From NCBI RefSeq assembly GCF_006715495.1, contig NZ_VFNI01000005.1, forward strand, positions 434,001 through 498,000: a stretch of 64,000 nt of DNA, read 5' to 3'. Both the position numbers and the translations under genes were made by a program. This DNA comes from Herbaspirillum sp. SJZ106. Its GTDB lineage: Bacteria > Pseudomonadota > Gammaproteobacteria > Burkholderiales > Burkholderiaceae_D. Shown piece after piece: positions 17,468 through 26,451 of this stretch. Each line of letters starts with the position of its first letter. The stretch's first letter is position 1. The notes below the pieces were generated by a model. The model saw nothing but the letters and a program-made list of their open reading frames with translations, was not told where the DNA came from and did no database searches.

Positions 17468-19360
17468 ATGACGCTGGCCAGCCTCACCGTCCAGCTGATC
17501 AACGGCCTGGCCGACGCCTCCGCCATGTTCCTGGTGGCGGCCGGCCTGTCGCTGATCTTCGGCGTCACGCGCATCGTCAACTTCGCGCATGGCTCCTTCT
17601 ACATGCTGGGCCTGTACATCGCCTACACCCTGGTCGAGGCCATCGGCGCCAGCGCCGGCGGTTTCTGGAGCGCCGTGCTGCTGTCGGCGTTTGCCGTGGC
17701 CATCATCGGCGCGGCGGTGGAAATCCTCATCCTGCGCCGCATCTACCGCGCTCCCGAACTGTTCCAGTTGCTGGCCACCTTCGCCCTGGTGCTGGTGATC
17801 AAGGACGCTGCGCTCTGGGCCTGGGGCCCGGAAGACCTGTTCGCGCCGCGCGCGCCGGGCCTGGAAGGCGCGGTACACCTGCTGGGCCGCCGCCTGCCGC
17901 AATACGACTTGCTGCTGATCCTCATCGGGCCCCTGGTGTTCGGCCTGCTGTGGCTGCTGTTGAACCGCACCCGCTGGGGTACGCTGATCCGCGCCGCCAC
18001 CCAGGACCGCGACATGCTGGGCGCGCTGGGCGTGAACCAGGCCTGGCTATTTACAGGCGTGTTCACGCTGGGCTGCTTCCTGGCCGGCCTGGGCGGCGCC
18101 TTGCAAGGACCGCGCATTCCCGCCAACCTGGCGCTGGACCTGGATACCATCGGCACCACCTTCGTGGTGGTGGTGGTCGGCGGCATGGGATCGATCGGCG
18201 GCGCTTTCGCGGCGGCCTTGCTGATCGCCGAGGTCAAGGCCCTGTGCATCGCGCTGGGCAACGTCTCGCTGCTGGGCATCGAGTTTTCCCTGTCGCGCCT
18301 GACGCTGGTGGTGGAATTTTTGGTGATGGCGCTGATACTGGTGGTGCGGCCATGGGGCCTGTTCGGCAAACCGCTGGCGCCAGCGCGTGGCGGCGCCGGG
18401 CATGAATTGCCGCTGCGTCCGGCCAGCCGCGCCGCCCGCCTGGCGGGCATGGCGCTGTTCGCGCTGTTGCTGGCCTTGCCGCTGCTGGCCGACAGCTTTC
18501 CCTATCTGCCGGTGCTGATGGTGGAAATCCTGGTGGCCGTGCTGTTCGCCGCCAGCCTGCACTTCATCATGGGGCCGGGCGGCATGGCCTCGTTCGGGCA
18601 TGCCGCGTATTTCGGCTTGGGCGCTTACGGCGCCGCGCTGCTGGCGCTGAAACTGCAATGGCCGATGGCCGCCGCCTTCGTCGCCGGGCCGGTGGTGGCG
18701 CTGCTGGGCGCGTTGCTGTTCGGCTGGTTCTGCGTGCGCCTGTCGGGCGTCTACCTGGCCATGCTGACGCTGGCCTTCGCCCAGATCGTCTGGGCCGTGA
18801 TCTTCCAGTGGGACGACGTCACCGGCGGCAGCAACGGCCTGGTCGGCATCCGGCCGATCGAAGCATTGGCCTCTCCCGTCGCTTACTACTATCTGGCGCT
18901 GGCATGTGCCGCGGCCGGCGTCTGGCTGCTGCGCCGGGTGGTGTATGCGCCGTTCGGGCTGGCGCTGCGCGCCGCGCGCGATTCGACCGTGCGCGCCGAA
19001 GCGCTGGGGATCGACGTCAAGCGCGTGCAGTGGCTGGGCTTCGCCGTGGCCGGCGTGTTCTGCGGGCTGGCCGGCGTGCTGTTCGCCTTTTCCAAGGGGA
19101 GCATTTCCCCCGAAGTGGTCGGCATCAACCGCTCGGTCGATGGGCTGGTGATGGTGATGCTGGGCGGCCTGCAAAGCCTGCTCGGCCCGCTGCTCGGGGC
19201 GTCGCTGTTCACCTGGCTGCAGGATGTGGTGGCGCGCGAGACCGATTACTGGCGCGCCTTGCTGGGCCTGGTCATCCTGGCGCTGGTGCTGCTCTTGCCC
19301 GGCGGCGTGGCCGGCCTGCTGCGCCGCTTCGAACGCCGTTCGGAGGAGGCTGCGCCATGA
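17468..19360 (+). CDS. Fused LivH-LivM branched-chain amino acid-type ABC permease
   Basis: 630 residues containing both permease domains that are normally separate proteins. Residues about 1-300 are LivH-like (GLSLIFGVTRIVNFAHGSFY, later GGMGSIGGAFAAALLIAEVK). Residues about 330-625 are LivM-like (GPGGMASFGHAAYFGLGAYG; DDVTGGSNGLVGI; LGIDVKRVQWLGFAVAGVF). The linker near 305-320 is short and polar (FGKPLAPARGGAGHELPLRP). Around 16 TM helices result. Such fusions are known in proteobacterial HAAT-family systems. The stop overlaps the ATPase start by four bases. ATG 17468 is preferred over a slightly earlier in-frame GTG; neither has a strong ribosome site. Confidence 0.9.
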   Translation: MTLASLTVQLINGLADASAMFLVAAGLSLIFGVTRIVNFAHGSFYMLGLYIAYTLVEAIGASAGGFWSAVLLSAFAVAIIGAAVEILILRRIYRAPELFQLLATFALVLVIKDAALWAWGPEDLFAPRAPGLEGAVHLLGRRLPQYDLLLILIGPLVFGLLWLLLNRTRWGTLIRAATQDRDMLGALGVNQAWLFTGVFTLGCFLAGLGGALQGPRIPANLALDLDTIGTTFVVVVVGGMGSIGGAFAAALLIAEVKALCIALGNVSLLGIEFSLSRLTLVVEFLVMALILVVRPWGLFGKPLAPARGGAGHELPLRPASRAARLAGMALFALLLALPLLADSFPYLPVLMVEILVAVLFAASLHFIMGPGGMASFGHAAYFGLGAYGAALLALKLQWPMAAAFVAGPVVALLGALLFGWFCVRLSGVYLAMLTLAFAQIVWAVIFQWDDVTGGSNGLVGIRPIEALASPVAYYYLALACAAAGVWLLRRVVYAPFGLALRAARDSTVRAEALGIDVKRVQWLGFAVAGVFCGLAGVLFAFSKGSISPEVVGINRSVDGLVMVMLGGLQSLLGPLLGASLFTWLQDVVARETDYWRALLGLVILALVLLLPGGVAGLLRRFERRSEEAAP

Positions 19361-20133
19361 GCCTGCTGCAGGTCAGCCATCTCTCCAAGGCCTTCGGCGG
19401 CGTACAGGCGCTCGACGATGTGTCGTTCCAACTGCCGGCCGGGCAGTTGCTGGCGCTGATCGGCCCCAATGGCGCCGGCAAGTCTACCTGCTTCAACATC
19501 ATCAACGGCCAGCACAAGCCCGACGGCGGCGCCGTGCTGCTGGACGGAAAGGATATCGCCGGCCTCGGCCCGCGCCGTATCTGGCGCCGCGGCGTGGGGC
19601 GCACTTTCCAGGTGTCGGCCGCCTTCCATTCGATGACGGTGCTGGAAAACGTCCAGGCCGCCTTACTGTCGCACCACCGCAAGCTCGGCCAGCTGTGGCG
19701 CCCGGCCGCGCGCTACTACCGCGACGAGGCGATGCACTTGCTGCAGCAGGTCGGCATGGCGCCGCAAGCGCAGCGTGCCTGCGGCATCCTGGCCTATGGC
19801 GATATCAAGCGCGTCGAGCTGGCCATGGCATTGTCCAACCAGCCGCGCCTGCTGCTGATGGACGAGCCGACCGCCGGCATGGCCGCGCACGAGCGCCGCG
19901 AACTGATGGCGCTGACGCGGCAACTGGTCAGCGAACGCGGCATCTCGGTGCTGTTTACCGAGCACAGCATGGACGTGGTGTTCGCCTTCGCCGACCGCAT
20001 CATCGTACTGGCGCGCGGCCGGCTCATCGCCGACGGCGTCGCCGCCGACATCCGCCGCGACGCGCAGGTGCGCGAAGTCTATTTCGGCTCCGGCAGCACC
20101 TTCGAAGACCGGCCGGAGGAGGACATGGCATGA
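19357..20133 (+). CDS. LivG-type ABC transporter ATP-binding protein
   Basis: 258 residues. Walker A GPNGAGKST, a signature region reading LAYGDIKRVELAMAL (the usual LSYGxQR is altered to AYGDIKR), Walker B LLLMDEPTAGMA and the switch His in FTEHSMDVVF. The YGD.KR signature is typical of the LivG subgroup. GGAGGAGG lies about six bases before the ATG. It overlaps the permease stop and the next ATPase start by four bases each, so the operon is translationally coupled. It powers import through the fused permease together with the LivF-type protein. Confidence 0.92.
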   Translation: MSLLQVSHLSKAFGGVQALDDVSFQLPAGQLLALIGPNGAGKSTCFNIINGQHKPDGGAVLLDGKDIAGLGPRRIWRRGVGRTFQVSAAFHSMTVLENVQAALLSHHRKLGQLWRPAARYYRDEAMHLLQQVGMAPQAQRACGILAYGDIKRVELAMALSNQPRLLLMDEPTAGMAAHERRELMALTRQLVSERGISVLFTEHSMDVVFAFADRIIVLARGRLIADGVAADIRRDAQVREVYFGSGSTFEDRPEEDMA

Positions 20134-20798
20134 GCACGCCGCTGTTGAAAGTGGAAGGGCTCAACGCCTTCTATGGCCAGGCCCATATCCTGTTCGACCT
20201 GCAACTGGAGGTCGGGCGCGGCGAGGTGGTGGCGCTGACGGGGCGCAACGGCGCCGGCAAGTCGACCACCCTGAAGGCGTTGATGGGGCTGCTGGACGGC
20301 ACGCAAGGCAGGGTGGCTTTCGACGGCTGCGACATCGCGCGCCTGCCGTCCTACAAGCGGGCGCGCCTGGGCCTGGGTTTCGTGCCGGAAGACCGCCGCG
20401 TGTTCACCGAATTGAGCGTCGTGCAAAACCTGGAAACCGGACGCCAGCCGCCGCGCCCCGGCGCCCCGGCATGGACGCCGGATGCGCTGTTTGCACTGTT
20501 CCCCAACCTGGGCGCCATGCCGCAGCGGCCCGGCGGCCAGATGAGCGGCGGCGAGCAGCAGATGCTGACCATCGCCCGCACGCTGATGGGCAACCCGCAC
20601 CTGCTGTTGCTGGACGAGCCGTCGGAAGGCGTGGCGCCGGTGATCGTGGAGCAGATGGCGGCCATGATCGTCAAGCTCAAGCAGGCCGGCATGGCGGTCT
20701 TGCTGTGCGAGCAGAACCTCCACTTCGCCCGCCTGGTCAGCGACCGGGCCTATCAGTTAGATCACGGCCGCATCGTCCGCGAGGGCGGCCTGGGCTAA
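20130..20798 (+). CDS. LivF-type ABC transporter ATP-binding protein
   Basis: 222 residues, slightly shorter than typical LivF (~235). Walker A GRNGAGKST, signature MSGGEQQMLTIARTLMG, Walker B LLLLDEPSEGVAP, and CEQNLHFA in place of the usual switch-His pattern, as in LivF. Last gene of the importer operon. Its final 42 bases overlap the end of the convergent bioD gene, so both C-termini are encoded by opposite strands of the same stretch. Confidence 0.92.
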   Translation: MSTPLLKVEGLNAFYGQAHILFDLQLEVGRGEVVALTGRNGAGKSTTLKALMGLLDGTQGRVAFDGCDIARLPSYKRARLGLGFVPEDRRVFTELSVVQNLETGRQPPRPGAPAWTPDALFALFPNLGAMPQRPGGQMSGGEQQMLTIARTLMGNPHLLLLDEPSEGVAPVIVEQMAAMIVKLKQAGMAVLLCEQNLHFARLVSDRAYQLDHGRIVREGGLG

Positions 20799-21485
20799 GA
20801 TCGCCGGATCGAGCAGGCCCGCCGCCATGGCCGCATCCATGCCGTCGCGCCACGGCAGGCGGCCCAGCATCGGGGTGTCGATGCGCTGCCGCAGGCTGGC
20901 CACCATCGCCCCGGATCGAGGTTCCTGCGGATCGATGACATTGGCCACCCAGCCGGCCAGGCGCAGGCCCCGGCCGGCGATGGCTCGCTGGGTCAGCAGG
21001 GCATGGTTGATGCACCCCAGCCGTATTCCCACCACCAAAATCACCGGCAGGCCCAGCCGGGCGGCAAGATCATCGCTATTGGCGTTGTCATTGAGCGGCA
21101 CCACGAAACCGCCGGCGCCTTCGACTATCACCATATCCGCCGCGCGCCGGATTTCCCGGTAGCAGCGTTCGATATGCGCCAGCTCGATGGGTATCCCCTC
21201 GGCCTGCGCCGCGATATGCGGGGCGGTCGCCTCTTTCAGCTGGTAAGGATTGATGATGGCCGCGGGAAGGTCGACGTTGGCCTGGGCGCGCAGCATCTCG
21301 ACGTCTTCGTTGCGCCAAGCGTCGCCATCGCGGTATGCGCCCGACGCCACCGGTTTCATGCCGGCCACCCTGATTCCGCGCTGCGCGAACAGGCGGATCA
21401 GCGCTGCCGATACCAAAGTCTTTCCCACGCCGGTATCGGTGCCGGTGATGAAAAATCCCGCCGTATTTGTATTATGCGTATTCAT
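20757..21485 (-). CDS. bioD: Dethiobiotin synthetase
   Basis: 242 residues. Catalyses ATP-dependent carboxylation of 7,8-diaminopelargonic acid to dethiobiotin. The P-loop GTDTGVGKT, the KPVASG segment and EGAGGFVVPL are family hallmarks. It is the last gene of the minus-strand biotin operon; its ATG lies inside the bioA stop region (four-base overlap). The last 14 codons overlap convergently with the livF-type gene. Confidence 0.95.
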   Translation of the reverse strand: MNTHNTNTAGFFITGTDTGVGKTLVSAALIRLFAQRGIRVAGMKPVASGAYRDGDAWRNEDVEMLRAQANVDLPAAIINPYQLKEATAPHIAAQAEGIPIELAHIERCYREIRRAADMVIVEGAGGFVVPLNDNANSDDLAARLGLPVILVVGIRLGCINHALLTQRAIAGRGLRLAGWVANVIDPQEPRSGAMVASLRQRIDTPMLGRLPWRDGMDAAMAAGLLDPAILAQAALADDAAVI

Positions 21486-22816
21486 GCGGCCTCCATCACC
21501 GCATCGAAGGTGCGCCGTATCCGTTCGGCCAGCCAGGCGGCGTCTTCCAGCGCCAGGAGATAAGGCGGCATCAGGTAGATGGTGTTGCCGATCGGCCGCA
21601 GCAGCAGTTCGTTGCGGGCGGCCGCGGCGGCGAAGCGGCGAGAGAAGCCGGGTGGCCCGTCAATGGCGGCATCGCAGGCCCAGATCATCCCGGTCTGGCG
21701 GAAGTGGGCGATGCGCGAGTCCTGCGCCAGCGGCTGCAGCGCCTCGGTCATCGCGGCGGCGAATACGCGGTTGCGCGCCAGCACATCGTCGTCCTCGAAG
21801 ATGGCGAGCACCTCCAGCGCGGCCCGGCATGCCAGCGGATTGCCGGTATAGGAATGGGAGTGCAGGAAGCCTTTGCGCACATCGTCGTCGTAGAACGCTT
21901 CATAGATGGCGTCGCGCGTCATCACCAGCGAGAGCGGCAGGTAGCCGCCGCTGATGCCCTTGGACAGGCACAGGAAATCGGGCCAGATGCCGGCCTGCTC
22001 GCAGGCGAAGAAGCTGCCGGTGCGGCCGCAGCCGACCGCGATTTCATCGGCGATCATATGCACCCGGTAGGCATCGCACAGCCGGCGCACGCCGGCCAGG
22101 TAGCCGGCGTCATGCATGGCCATTCCGCCGGCGCATTGCACCAGCGGTTCGACGATGACGGCGGCGATATGGCCCCGGCGTTGCTGCAACAGTCGTTCCA
22201 GGTCCGCCAGCGCGCGCAGCGCGACATCCGCGGCGCTTTCTCCGGACCGCGCCAGGCGCGCGTCGGGCGAGGCGGCGACATGCGATGCCCGCAGCAGGCT
22301 TTCATAAGGTGCGCGGAACAGGGCCGTGTCGGTGACGCCGAGCGCGCCCAGGGTTTCGCCGTGATAGCCCCCTTGCAGGCAGATGAATTCGCGCTTGTTG
22401 CCATCTCCCGCGTTGCGCCAGGCATGCGCGCTCATCTTCAGGGCGATTTCGACGGCCGAAGCGCCGTCCGAAGCGTAAAAGCAATGGCCGAGCGCGTGGC
22501 CGGTCAGGGCCGACAGTTTTTCCGACAGGGCGACCACCGGCTCATGGGTGAAACCGGCCAGCATCGCATGCTCAAGCCGGTCGAGCTGATCCTTCAGGGC
22601 GCTGTTGATGCGCGCATTGGTGTGGCCGAACAGGTTGACCCACCATGAACTGATCGCATCGAAATAGCGGCGGCCGTCCGCATCGTGCAGCCAGGCGCCG
22701 TGGGCATGCGCAATGGCGATCGGCGGGCTGCTTTCATGGTGCCGCATCTGGGTGCACGGATGCCAGACGCTGCGCAGGCTGCGCGCGACCAGCTCGCCGG
22801 AGCGTGAATCATTCAT
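21482..22816 (-). CDS. bioA: Adenosylmethionine-8-amino-7-oxononanoate aminotransferase
   Basis: 444 residues, PLP class III aminotransferase that makes 7,8-diaminopelargonate with S-adenosylmethionine as amino donor. Visible features are VWHPCTQM near the N-terminus (BioA-specific), SSWWVNLFGH, YHGETLGALGVT, DEIAVGCGRTGSFF and the PLP-lysine region CLSKGISGGYLPLS. The ATG at 22816 overlaps the bioF stop (ATGA). An open extension upstream in the same frame reads antisense-like and is not part of the gene. Confidence 0.95.
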   Translation of the reverse strand: MNDSRSGELVARSLRSVWHPCTQMRHHESSPPIAIAHAHGAWLHDADGRRYFDAISSWWVNLFGHTNARINSALKDQLDRLEHAMLAGFTHEPVVALSEKLSALTGHALGHCFYASDGASAVEIALKMSAHAWRNAGDGNKREFICLQGGYHGETLGALGVTDTALFRAPYESLLRASHVAASPDARLARSGESAADVALRALADLERLLQQRRGHIAAVIVEPLVQCAGGMAMHDAGYLAGVRRLCDAYRVHMIADEIAVGCGRTGSFFACEQAGIWPDFLCLSKGISGGYLPLSLVMTRDAIYEAFYDDDVRKGFLHSHSYTGNPLACRAALEVLAIFEDDDVLARNRVFAAAMTEALQPLAQDSRIAHFRQTGMIWACDAAIDGPPGFSRRFAAAAARNELLLRPIGNTIYLMPPYLLALEDAAWLAERIRRTFDAVMEAA

Positions 22817-23988
22817 GCAGCTTCCCCCACAAGCGCCGAGGCGGCGTGCAGCAAGGCCTCGGCCAGTTGTTCCAGCTGTTGTTCGGTGTGCACGGCGGAC
22901 AGGCTGATCCGCAGGCGCGCCGTTCCCTTGGGCACGGTCGGCGGACAGATCGCCGGCGCCCAGATGCCGCGGCTGCGCAGGAAATCCATCAGGTCGCGGG
23001 CGCCCTTGTTGTCGCCGACGATCAGCGGCTGGATCGCCGTCGATGACGGCAGCAGTTTCCAGGGCAATGGCGCCAGCCGCTGCCTGAGATAGGCGGCGCC
23101 TTCCCGCAGGCATTCGCGCCGCCATTCGTCGCGGCCGATGAGGGTCAGGCTGGCGCTGACCGCCGATGCCATCATGGCCGGATTGGCGGTGGTGAACATA
23201 TAGGTCCGGGCGCGTTGCATGAGCCACTCGACCAGCTCGGCCGGCCCGGCCACGAAGGCGCCGGCGACGCCGGCGGCCTTGCCCAGCGTACCCATGTAGA
23301 CCAGGCAATCGGATTGCAGGCCGAGGTGTTGCAGGCTGCCGCGCCCCTGCGGCCCCAGCACGCCGAAACCGTGGGCATCGTCCACCAGCAGCCAGGCGCC
23401 GTGGCGCTCGCATATCGCCGTCAGTTCCGCCAGCGGCGCGAGGTCGCCATCCATGCTGAAGACCGCATCGGTGACGACCAGCTTGCGCGGGCTCCGGCAT
23501 TTGGCCAGCAGATGTTCCAGCCGCGCGACATCGTGATGCGGATAGACGCTGAAGTCGGCGCGCGACAGCCGGGCGCCGTCGATCAGCGAGGCATGGCTGA
23601 GCCGGTCGAGGAAGACCGCGTCGCCGGCGCCCACCAGCGCGGTGATGGCGCCGATGTTGGCCATGTAGCCGTTGGAAAAATACAGGGCGCGCGGCATGCC
23701 GACGAAATCGGCCAATTCCCGCTCCAGCGTTTCGTGCGCCCGCGCATGGCCCGAGATCAGTGCCGACGCGGCCGCGCCGACGCCATAGCGCTGCGCCGCA
23801 GAGATCGTGGCATCGATGATCCCGGGATGGCTGGCCAGGCCGAGATAGTCATTGCTGCAAAACGACAGGTACGGCACGCCGTCGACTTCCAGGATCGGCC
23901 CCTGCGGGCCGTCGACCACGCGCCGGGTGCGGCGCAGGCCTTGGGCGGCCAGTTCGGACAGGGATTGGGAGAAGTGGTTTGCGCTCAA
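22813..23988 (-). CDS. bioF: 8-amino-7-oxononanoate synthase
   Basis: 391 residues, PLP-dependent condensation of pimeloyl-ACP/CoA with alanine. Features: [45 protein letters not shown], and the PLP-lysine in [15 protein letters not shown] assign a TTG start at 23988: GGGAG lies about seven bases upstream, homology begins there, and TTGA overlaps the stop of the P450 gene exactly as the other coupled junctions of this operon do. A longer in-frame reading from 24189 would run inside the P450 gene and is rejected. Confidence 0.93.
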   Translation of the reverse strand: MSANHFSQSLSELAAQGLRRTRRVVDGPQGPILEVDGVPYLSFCSNDYLGLASHPGIIDATISAAQRYGVGAAASALISGHARAHETLERELADFVGMPRALYFSNGYMANIGAITALVGAGDAVFLDRLSHASLIDGARLSRADFSVYPHHDVARLEHLLAKCRSPRKLVVTDAVFSMDGDLAPLAELTAICERHGAWLLVDDAHGFGVLGPQGRGSLQHLGLQSDCLVYMGTLGKAAGVAGAFVAGPAELVEWLMQRARTYMFTTANPAMMASAVSASLTLIGRDEWRRECLREGAAYLRQRLAPLPWKLLPSSTAIQPLIVGDNKGARDLMDFLRSRGIWAPAICPPTVPKGTARLRISLSAVHTEQQLEQLAEALLHAASALVGEAA

Positions 23989-25307
23989 TGGGGGCTCCCG
24001 TGGTATGTGGCTTGCCGCGCCTGATGCATGGATGGCAGGGGCGGTATGGACGGCAGATGGCAAGTCAGGGGCAGCCGTTCCAGCGCGCGATAGGCGCAAT
24101 TGTCTTGCCAGGCCAGGCCGGCGGGGCCCAGCGCCATGTCGGGCATGGCCCGCAGCAGTGCGCCAAAGGCGATCTCCGCCTCCATGCAACTGAGCGCGGC
24201 GCCGATGCAGACGTGCGGGCCGTGGCCGAACGCGAGATGGTTGCCTTCATCGCGGGCGATGTCGAAGCGGTGCGGCTCGCTGAAGCGTTCCGGATCGCGG
24301 TTGGCGGCGCCGATGTGCAAGATCGCCAGCTGGCCTTTGCGCAGCGTCTTGCCGCGCAGTTCAATGTCGGCCAGCAGTCGGCGGCCGGTGTATTGCACCG
24401 GGCTGTCATGGCGCAGCATTTCCCGGATGGCGTTGCGCAGCAGTGGCGGCGACGCCTTCAGCCTGGCCCATTGCTCCGGATGCCGCAGCAGCGCCAGCAA
24501 GCCGTTGCCGAGCAGGTTGCGGGTGGTTTCGTAGCCCGCAAAGAGCAGGGTGCAGCATTGCGCCAGGGCTTCGATGCGGGACAGGCGATGCTGCCGGTGC
24601 GCCAGCATGATGCGTCCCAGCAGGTCGTCGCCTGGGGTGGCGCTTGGAGTGGCGCTTGGAGTGTCCGCGCGCGCCGACATTTCATCCTGGAAGAATCCGG
24701 TCATGCAGGCCAGCGCCTGCTGCGCGCGCCGGGCTTGTTCGGCGGTGGGCGTCGGGCTGCCGATGAACGCGGCCAGGTCGGCCGCCCAGGCGACGAAGCC
24801 GGGCGGCTGCCCGGAGGTGATCCCCAGCATGCGGGCGATCACCAGCGCCGGCAGCGGGCGGGCGAAACTTTCGATGAAATCGAAGGCGACCTGGCGCCGT
24901 CCGTCGCCGCTTTCCCCGGCTGTCGCCTTTGCGCAGAGCGCGGCGATCAGTTGCTCGGCAATGCCGGCAATGGCCGGCGCCAGCGACTGCAAATCGTTCG
25001 GTTTGAAACCGATGTTGACGATGCCGCGCAGCCGGCGATGGGCGCGGCCATCGACAAACAGCAGGGAGCGCGAGAACACGCGCTTGAACTGGTCCAGCCC
25101 CGGATCTGGCAGCGCATGCGGCAGGCCGCCCTCGGGCGAGGCGAGCGTGCTGTTGATCCAGCGGGCCGCGCGCCGTACCGAGAACCGCGGGTCGCGCAAG
25201 GCGGCGGCGACGTCGGCATAACTCCTGATGATCCAGGCGCCGCCGCAAAATTCCTCGTTCCATTCCACGGGCGCCTCATGTGCGTGATGCGCGCCATCCT
25301 GCCGCAT
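23985..25307 (-). CDS. Cytochrome P450 within the biotin operon (BioI-like role proposed)
   Basis: 440 residues, a soluble bacterial class I P450. The heme-ligand loop FGHGPHVCIG matches FxxGxxxCxG, the I-helix reads LFAGYETTRNL, and EMLR is the K-helix ExxR. No redox partner is fused. The ATG overlaps the bioB stop by one base (TGATG) and the stop overlaps bioF, so it is translated as part of the biotin operon. In Bacillus, the P450 BioI makes pimeloyl-ACP by oxidative cleavage of acyl-ACP; position and coupling suggest the same task here, since no bioC or bioH is in the operon. Sequence-level identity with BioI was not testable. A repeated SATPSATP segment lies in the middle (near residue 215). 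Confidence 0.9.
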   Translation of the reverse strand: MRQDGAHHAHEAPVEWNEEFCGGAWIIRSYADVAAALRDPRFSVRRAARWINSTLASPEGGLPHALPDPGLDQFKRVFSRSLLFVDGRAHRRLRGIVNIGFKPNDLQSLAPAIAGIAEQLIAALCAKATAGESGDGRRQVAFDFIESFARPLPALVIARMLGITSGQPPGFVAWAADLAAFIGSPTPTAEQARRAQQALACMTGFFQDEMSARADTPSATPSATPGDDLLGRIMLAHRQHRLSRIEALAQCCTLLFAGYETTRNLLGNGLLALLRHPEQWARLKASPPLLRNAIREMLRHDSPVQYTGRRLLADIELRGKTLRKGQLAILHIGAANRDPERFSEPHRFDIARDEGNHLAFGHGPHVCIGAALSCMEAEIAFGALLRAMPDMALGPAGLAWQDNCAYRALERLPLTCHLPSIPPLPSMHQARQATYHGSPH

Positions 25308-26326
25308 CACGATGCGCAATCCGCAGGCATGGGCTTGATGCCAAGCCGCGCCAGCAAGTCCTGGTCGGAAGAGAGGGCGGCATTGGGCGTAGTCAGTAGT
25401 TTGGCCCCGAGGAAGATCGAGTTGGCGCCGGCGGCGAAGCACAGCGCCTGGGTAGCTTCGCCCATGCTTTCGCGGCCGGCCGAGAGCCGGACCATCGACT
25501 TCGGCAAGCTGATGCGCGCTACCGCCACGGTACGGATGAATTCGAGCTCGTCCAGCGGCGGCGCATCTTCCAGCGGCGTGCCCTTGATCGGCACCAGATG
25601 GTTGATCGGCACCGACTCCGGCTGCGGCGTCAGGGCGGCCAGCTGCGCGATCAGCATGGCGCGCTGGCGGCGCGTCTCGCCCATGCCGACAATGCCGCCG
25701 CTGCAGACGCGCAAGCCGGCATCCTGCACCTTGCGGATGGTGTCGAGCCGATCCTGGTAGCTGCGGGTGGAAACGATGTTGCCGTAGAAATCCGGCGCGG
25801 TGTCGAGGTTGTGGTTGTAGTAATCCAGCCCGGCCTGCTTGAGCGCCTGCGCCTGGGTTTCTTCCAGCATGCCCAGCGTCATGCAGGTTTCCAGCCCCAA
25901 TGCGCGCACCTCGCGCACCATGGTTGTGAGTGTGTCCATGTCGCGCTGCTTGGGATTGCGCCAGGCCGCGCCCATGCAGAAACGGCTGGCGCCTTGTTGC
26001 TTGGCGTCGCGCGCGGCGGCCAGCACATCCTGCGTCGACATCAGCTTGGTCGCGGTGATATCGGCCGACTGGTGCCGGGACGATTGCGAGCAATAGCCGC
26101 AGTCTTCGGGGCAGCCGCCGGTCTTGATCGACAGCAGGCTGGACAACTGCACCTCATTGGCCGGGAAGTTGTCGCGATGGACGGTTTGCGCCCGATACAG
26201 CAAGTCGAGGAAAGGCAGGTCGAACAGCGCCTGGACTGCGTCCGCATTCCAAAGGGAGGAGGCGGAATCGGCAGCCGAAGAACCGCGCTGGGGCGGCGCC
26301 CACTGGATCGTGCATTCTGATTGCAT
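25307..26326 (-). CDS. bioB: Biotin synthase
   Basis: 339 residues, radical SAM enzyme inserting sulfur into dethiobiotin. The iron-sulfur motif [10 protein letters not shown] (CxxxCxxC) is present, as are [36 protein letters not shown] and [12 protein letters not shown] with the second-cluster ligands. Two adjacent ATG codons exist; 26326 is preferred, because GGAGG lies five bases from it and only two from 26329. First gene of bioB-P450-bioF-bioA-bioD. A BioR-like box lies directly upstream of the ribosome site. Confidence 0.96.
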   Translation of the reverse strand: MQSECTIQWAPPQRGSSAADSASSLWNADAVQALFDLPFLDLLYRAQTVHRDNFPANEVQLSSLLSIKTGGCPEDCGYCSQSSRHQSADITATKLMSTQDVLAAARDAKQQGASRFCMGAAWRNPKQRDMDTLTTMVREVRALGLETCMTLGMLEETQAQALKQAGLDYYNHNLDTAPDFYGNIVSTRSYQDRLDTIRKVQDAGLRVCSGGIVGMGETRRQRAMLIAQLAALTPQPESVPINHLVPIKGTPLEDAPPLDELEFIRTVAVARISLPKSMVRLSAGRESMGEATQALCFAAGANSIFLGAKLLTTPNAALSSDQDLLARLGIKPMPADCAS

Positions 26327-26341
26327 CATATCCTCCAAAAA

Positions 26342-26351
26342 GTATAGATAA
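26342..26351. promoter_or_regulatory. BioR-like operator in front of bioB
   Basis: GTATAGATAA (minus strand TTATCTATAC) matches the published BioR consensus TTATMKATAA at nine of ten positions. It lies just upstream of the bioB ribosome site, and the minus-strand TATACT inside it could be the -10 hexamer, so bound repressor would block the promoter. Confidence 0.7.
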
Positions 26352-26434
26352 AATGAAATTGACGACATCATCACGTAGAATGGTGCGTTTGGCGGATTCT
26401 ATCTTCCGTCATTTTCATTTAACAATTTCTTTTT

Positions 26435-26451
26435 TTATAGATTATCTATAA
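26435..26451. promoter_or_regulatory. BioR-like palindrome abutting the regulator start codon
   Basis: TTATAGATTATCTATAA is a perfect 17-base palindrome (8-bp arms, central T). Its right part, TTATCTATAA at 26442-26451, is an exact match to the BioR consensus TTATMKATAA and touches the ATG at 26452. It would allow autorepression. Confidence 0.75.

Noticed and set aside
22813..24189. Longer bioF reading from 24189
   Set aside because: The extra N-terminal 67 residues lie inside the P450 gene and do not resemble BioF; the TTG at 23988 has a ribosome site and the same overlap style as the neighbours.
23985..26093. 702-codon minus-strand reading covering P450 and part of bioB
   Set aside because: Only the part from 25307 onward is P450; the first ~260 codons are an alternative frame of bioB.
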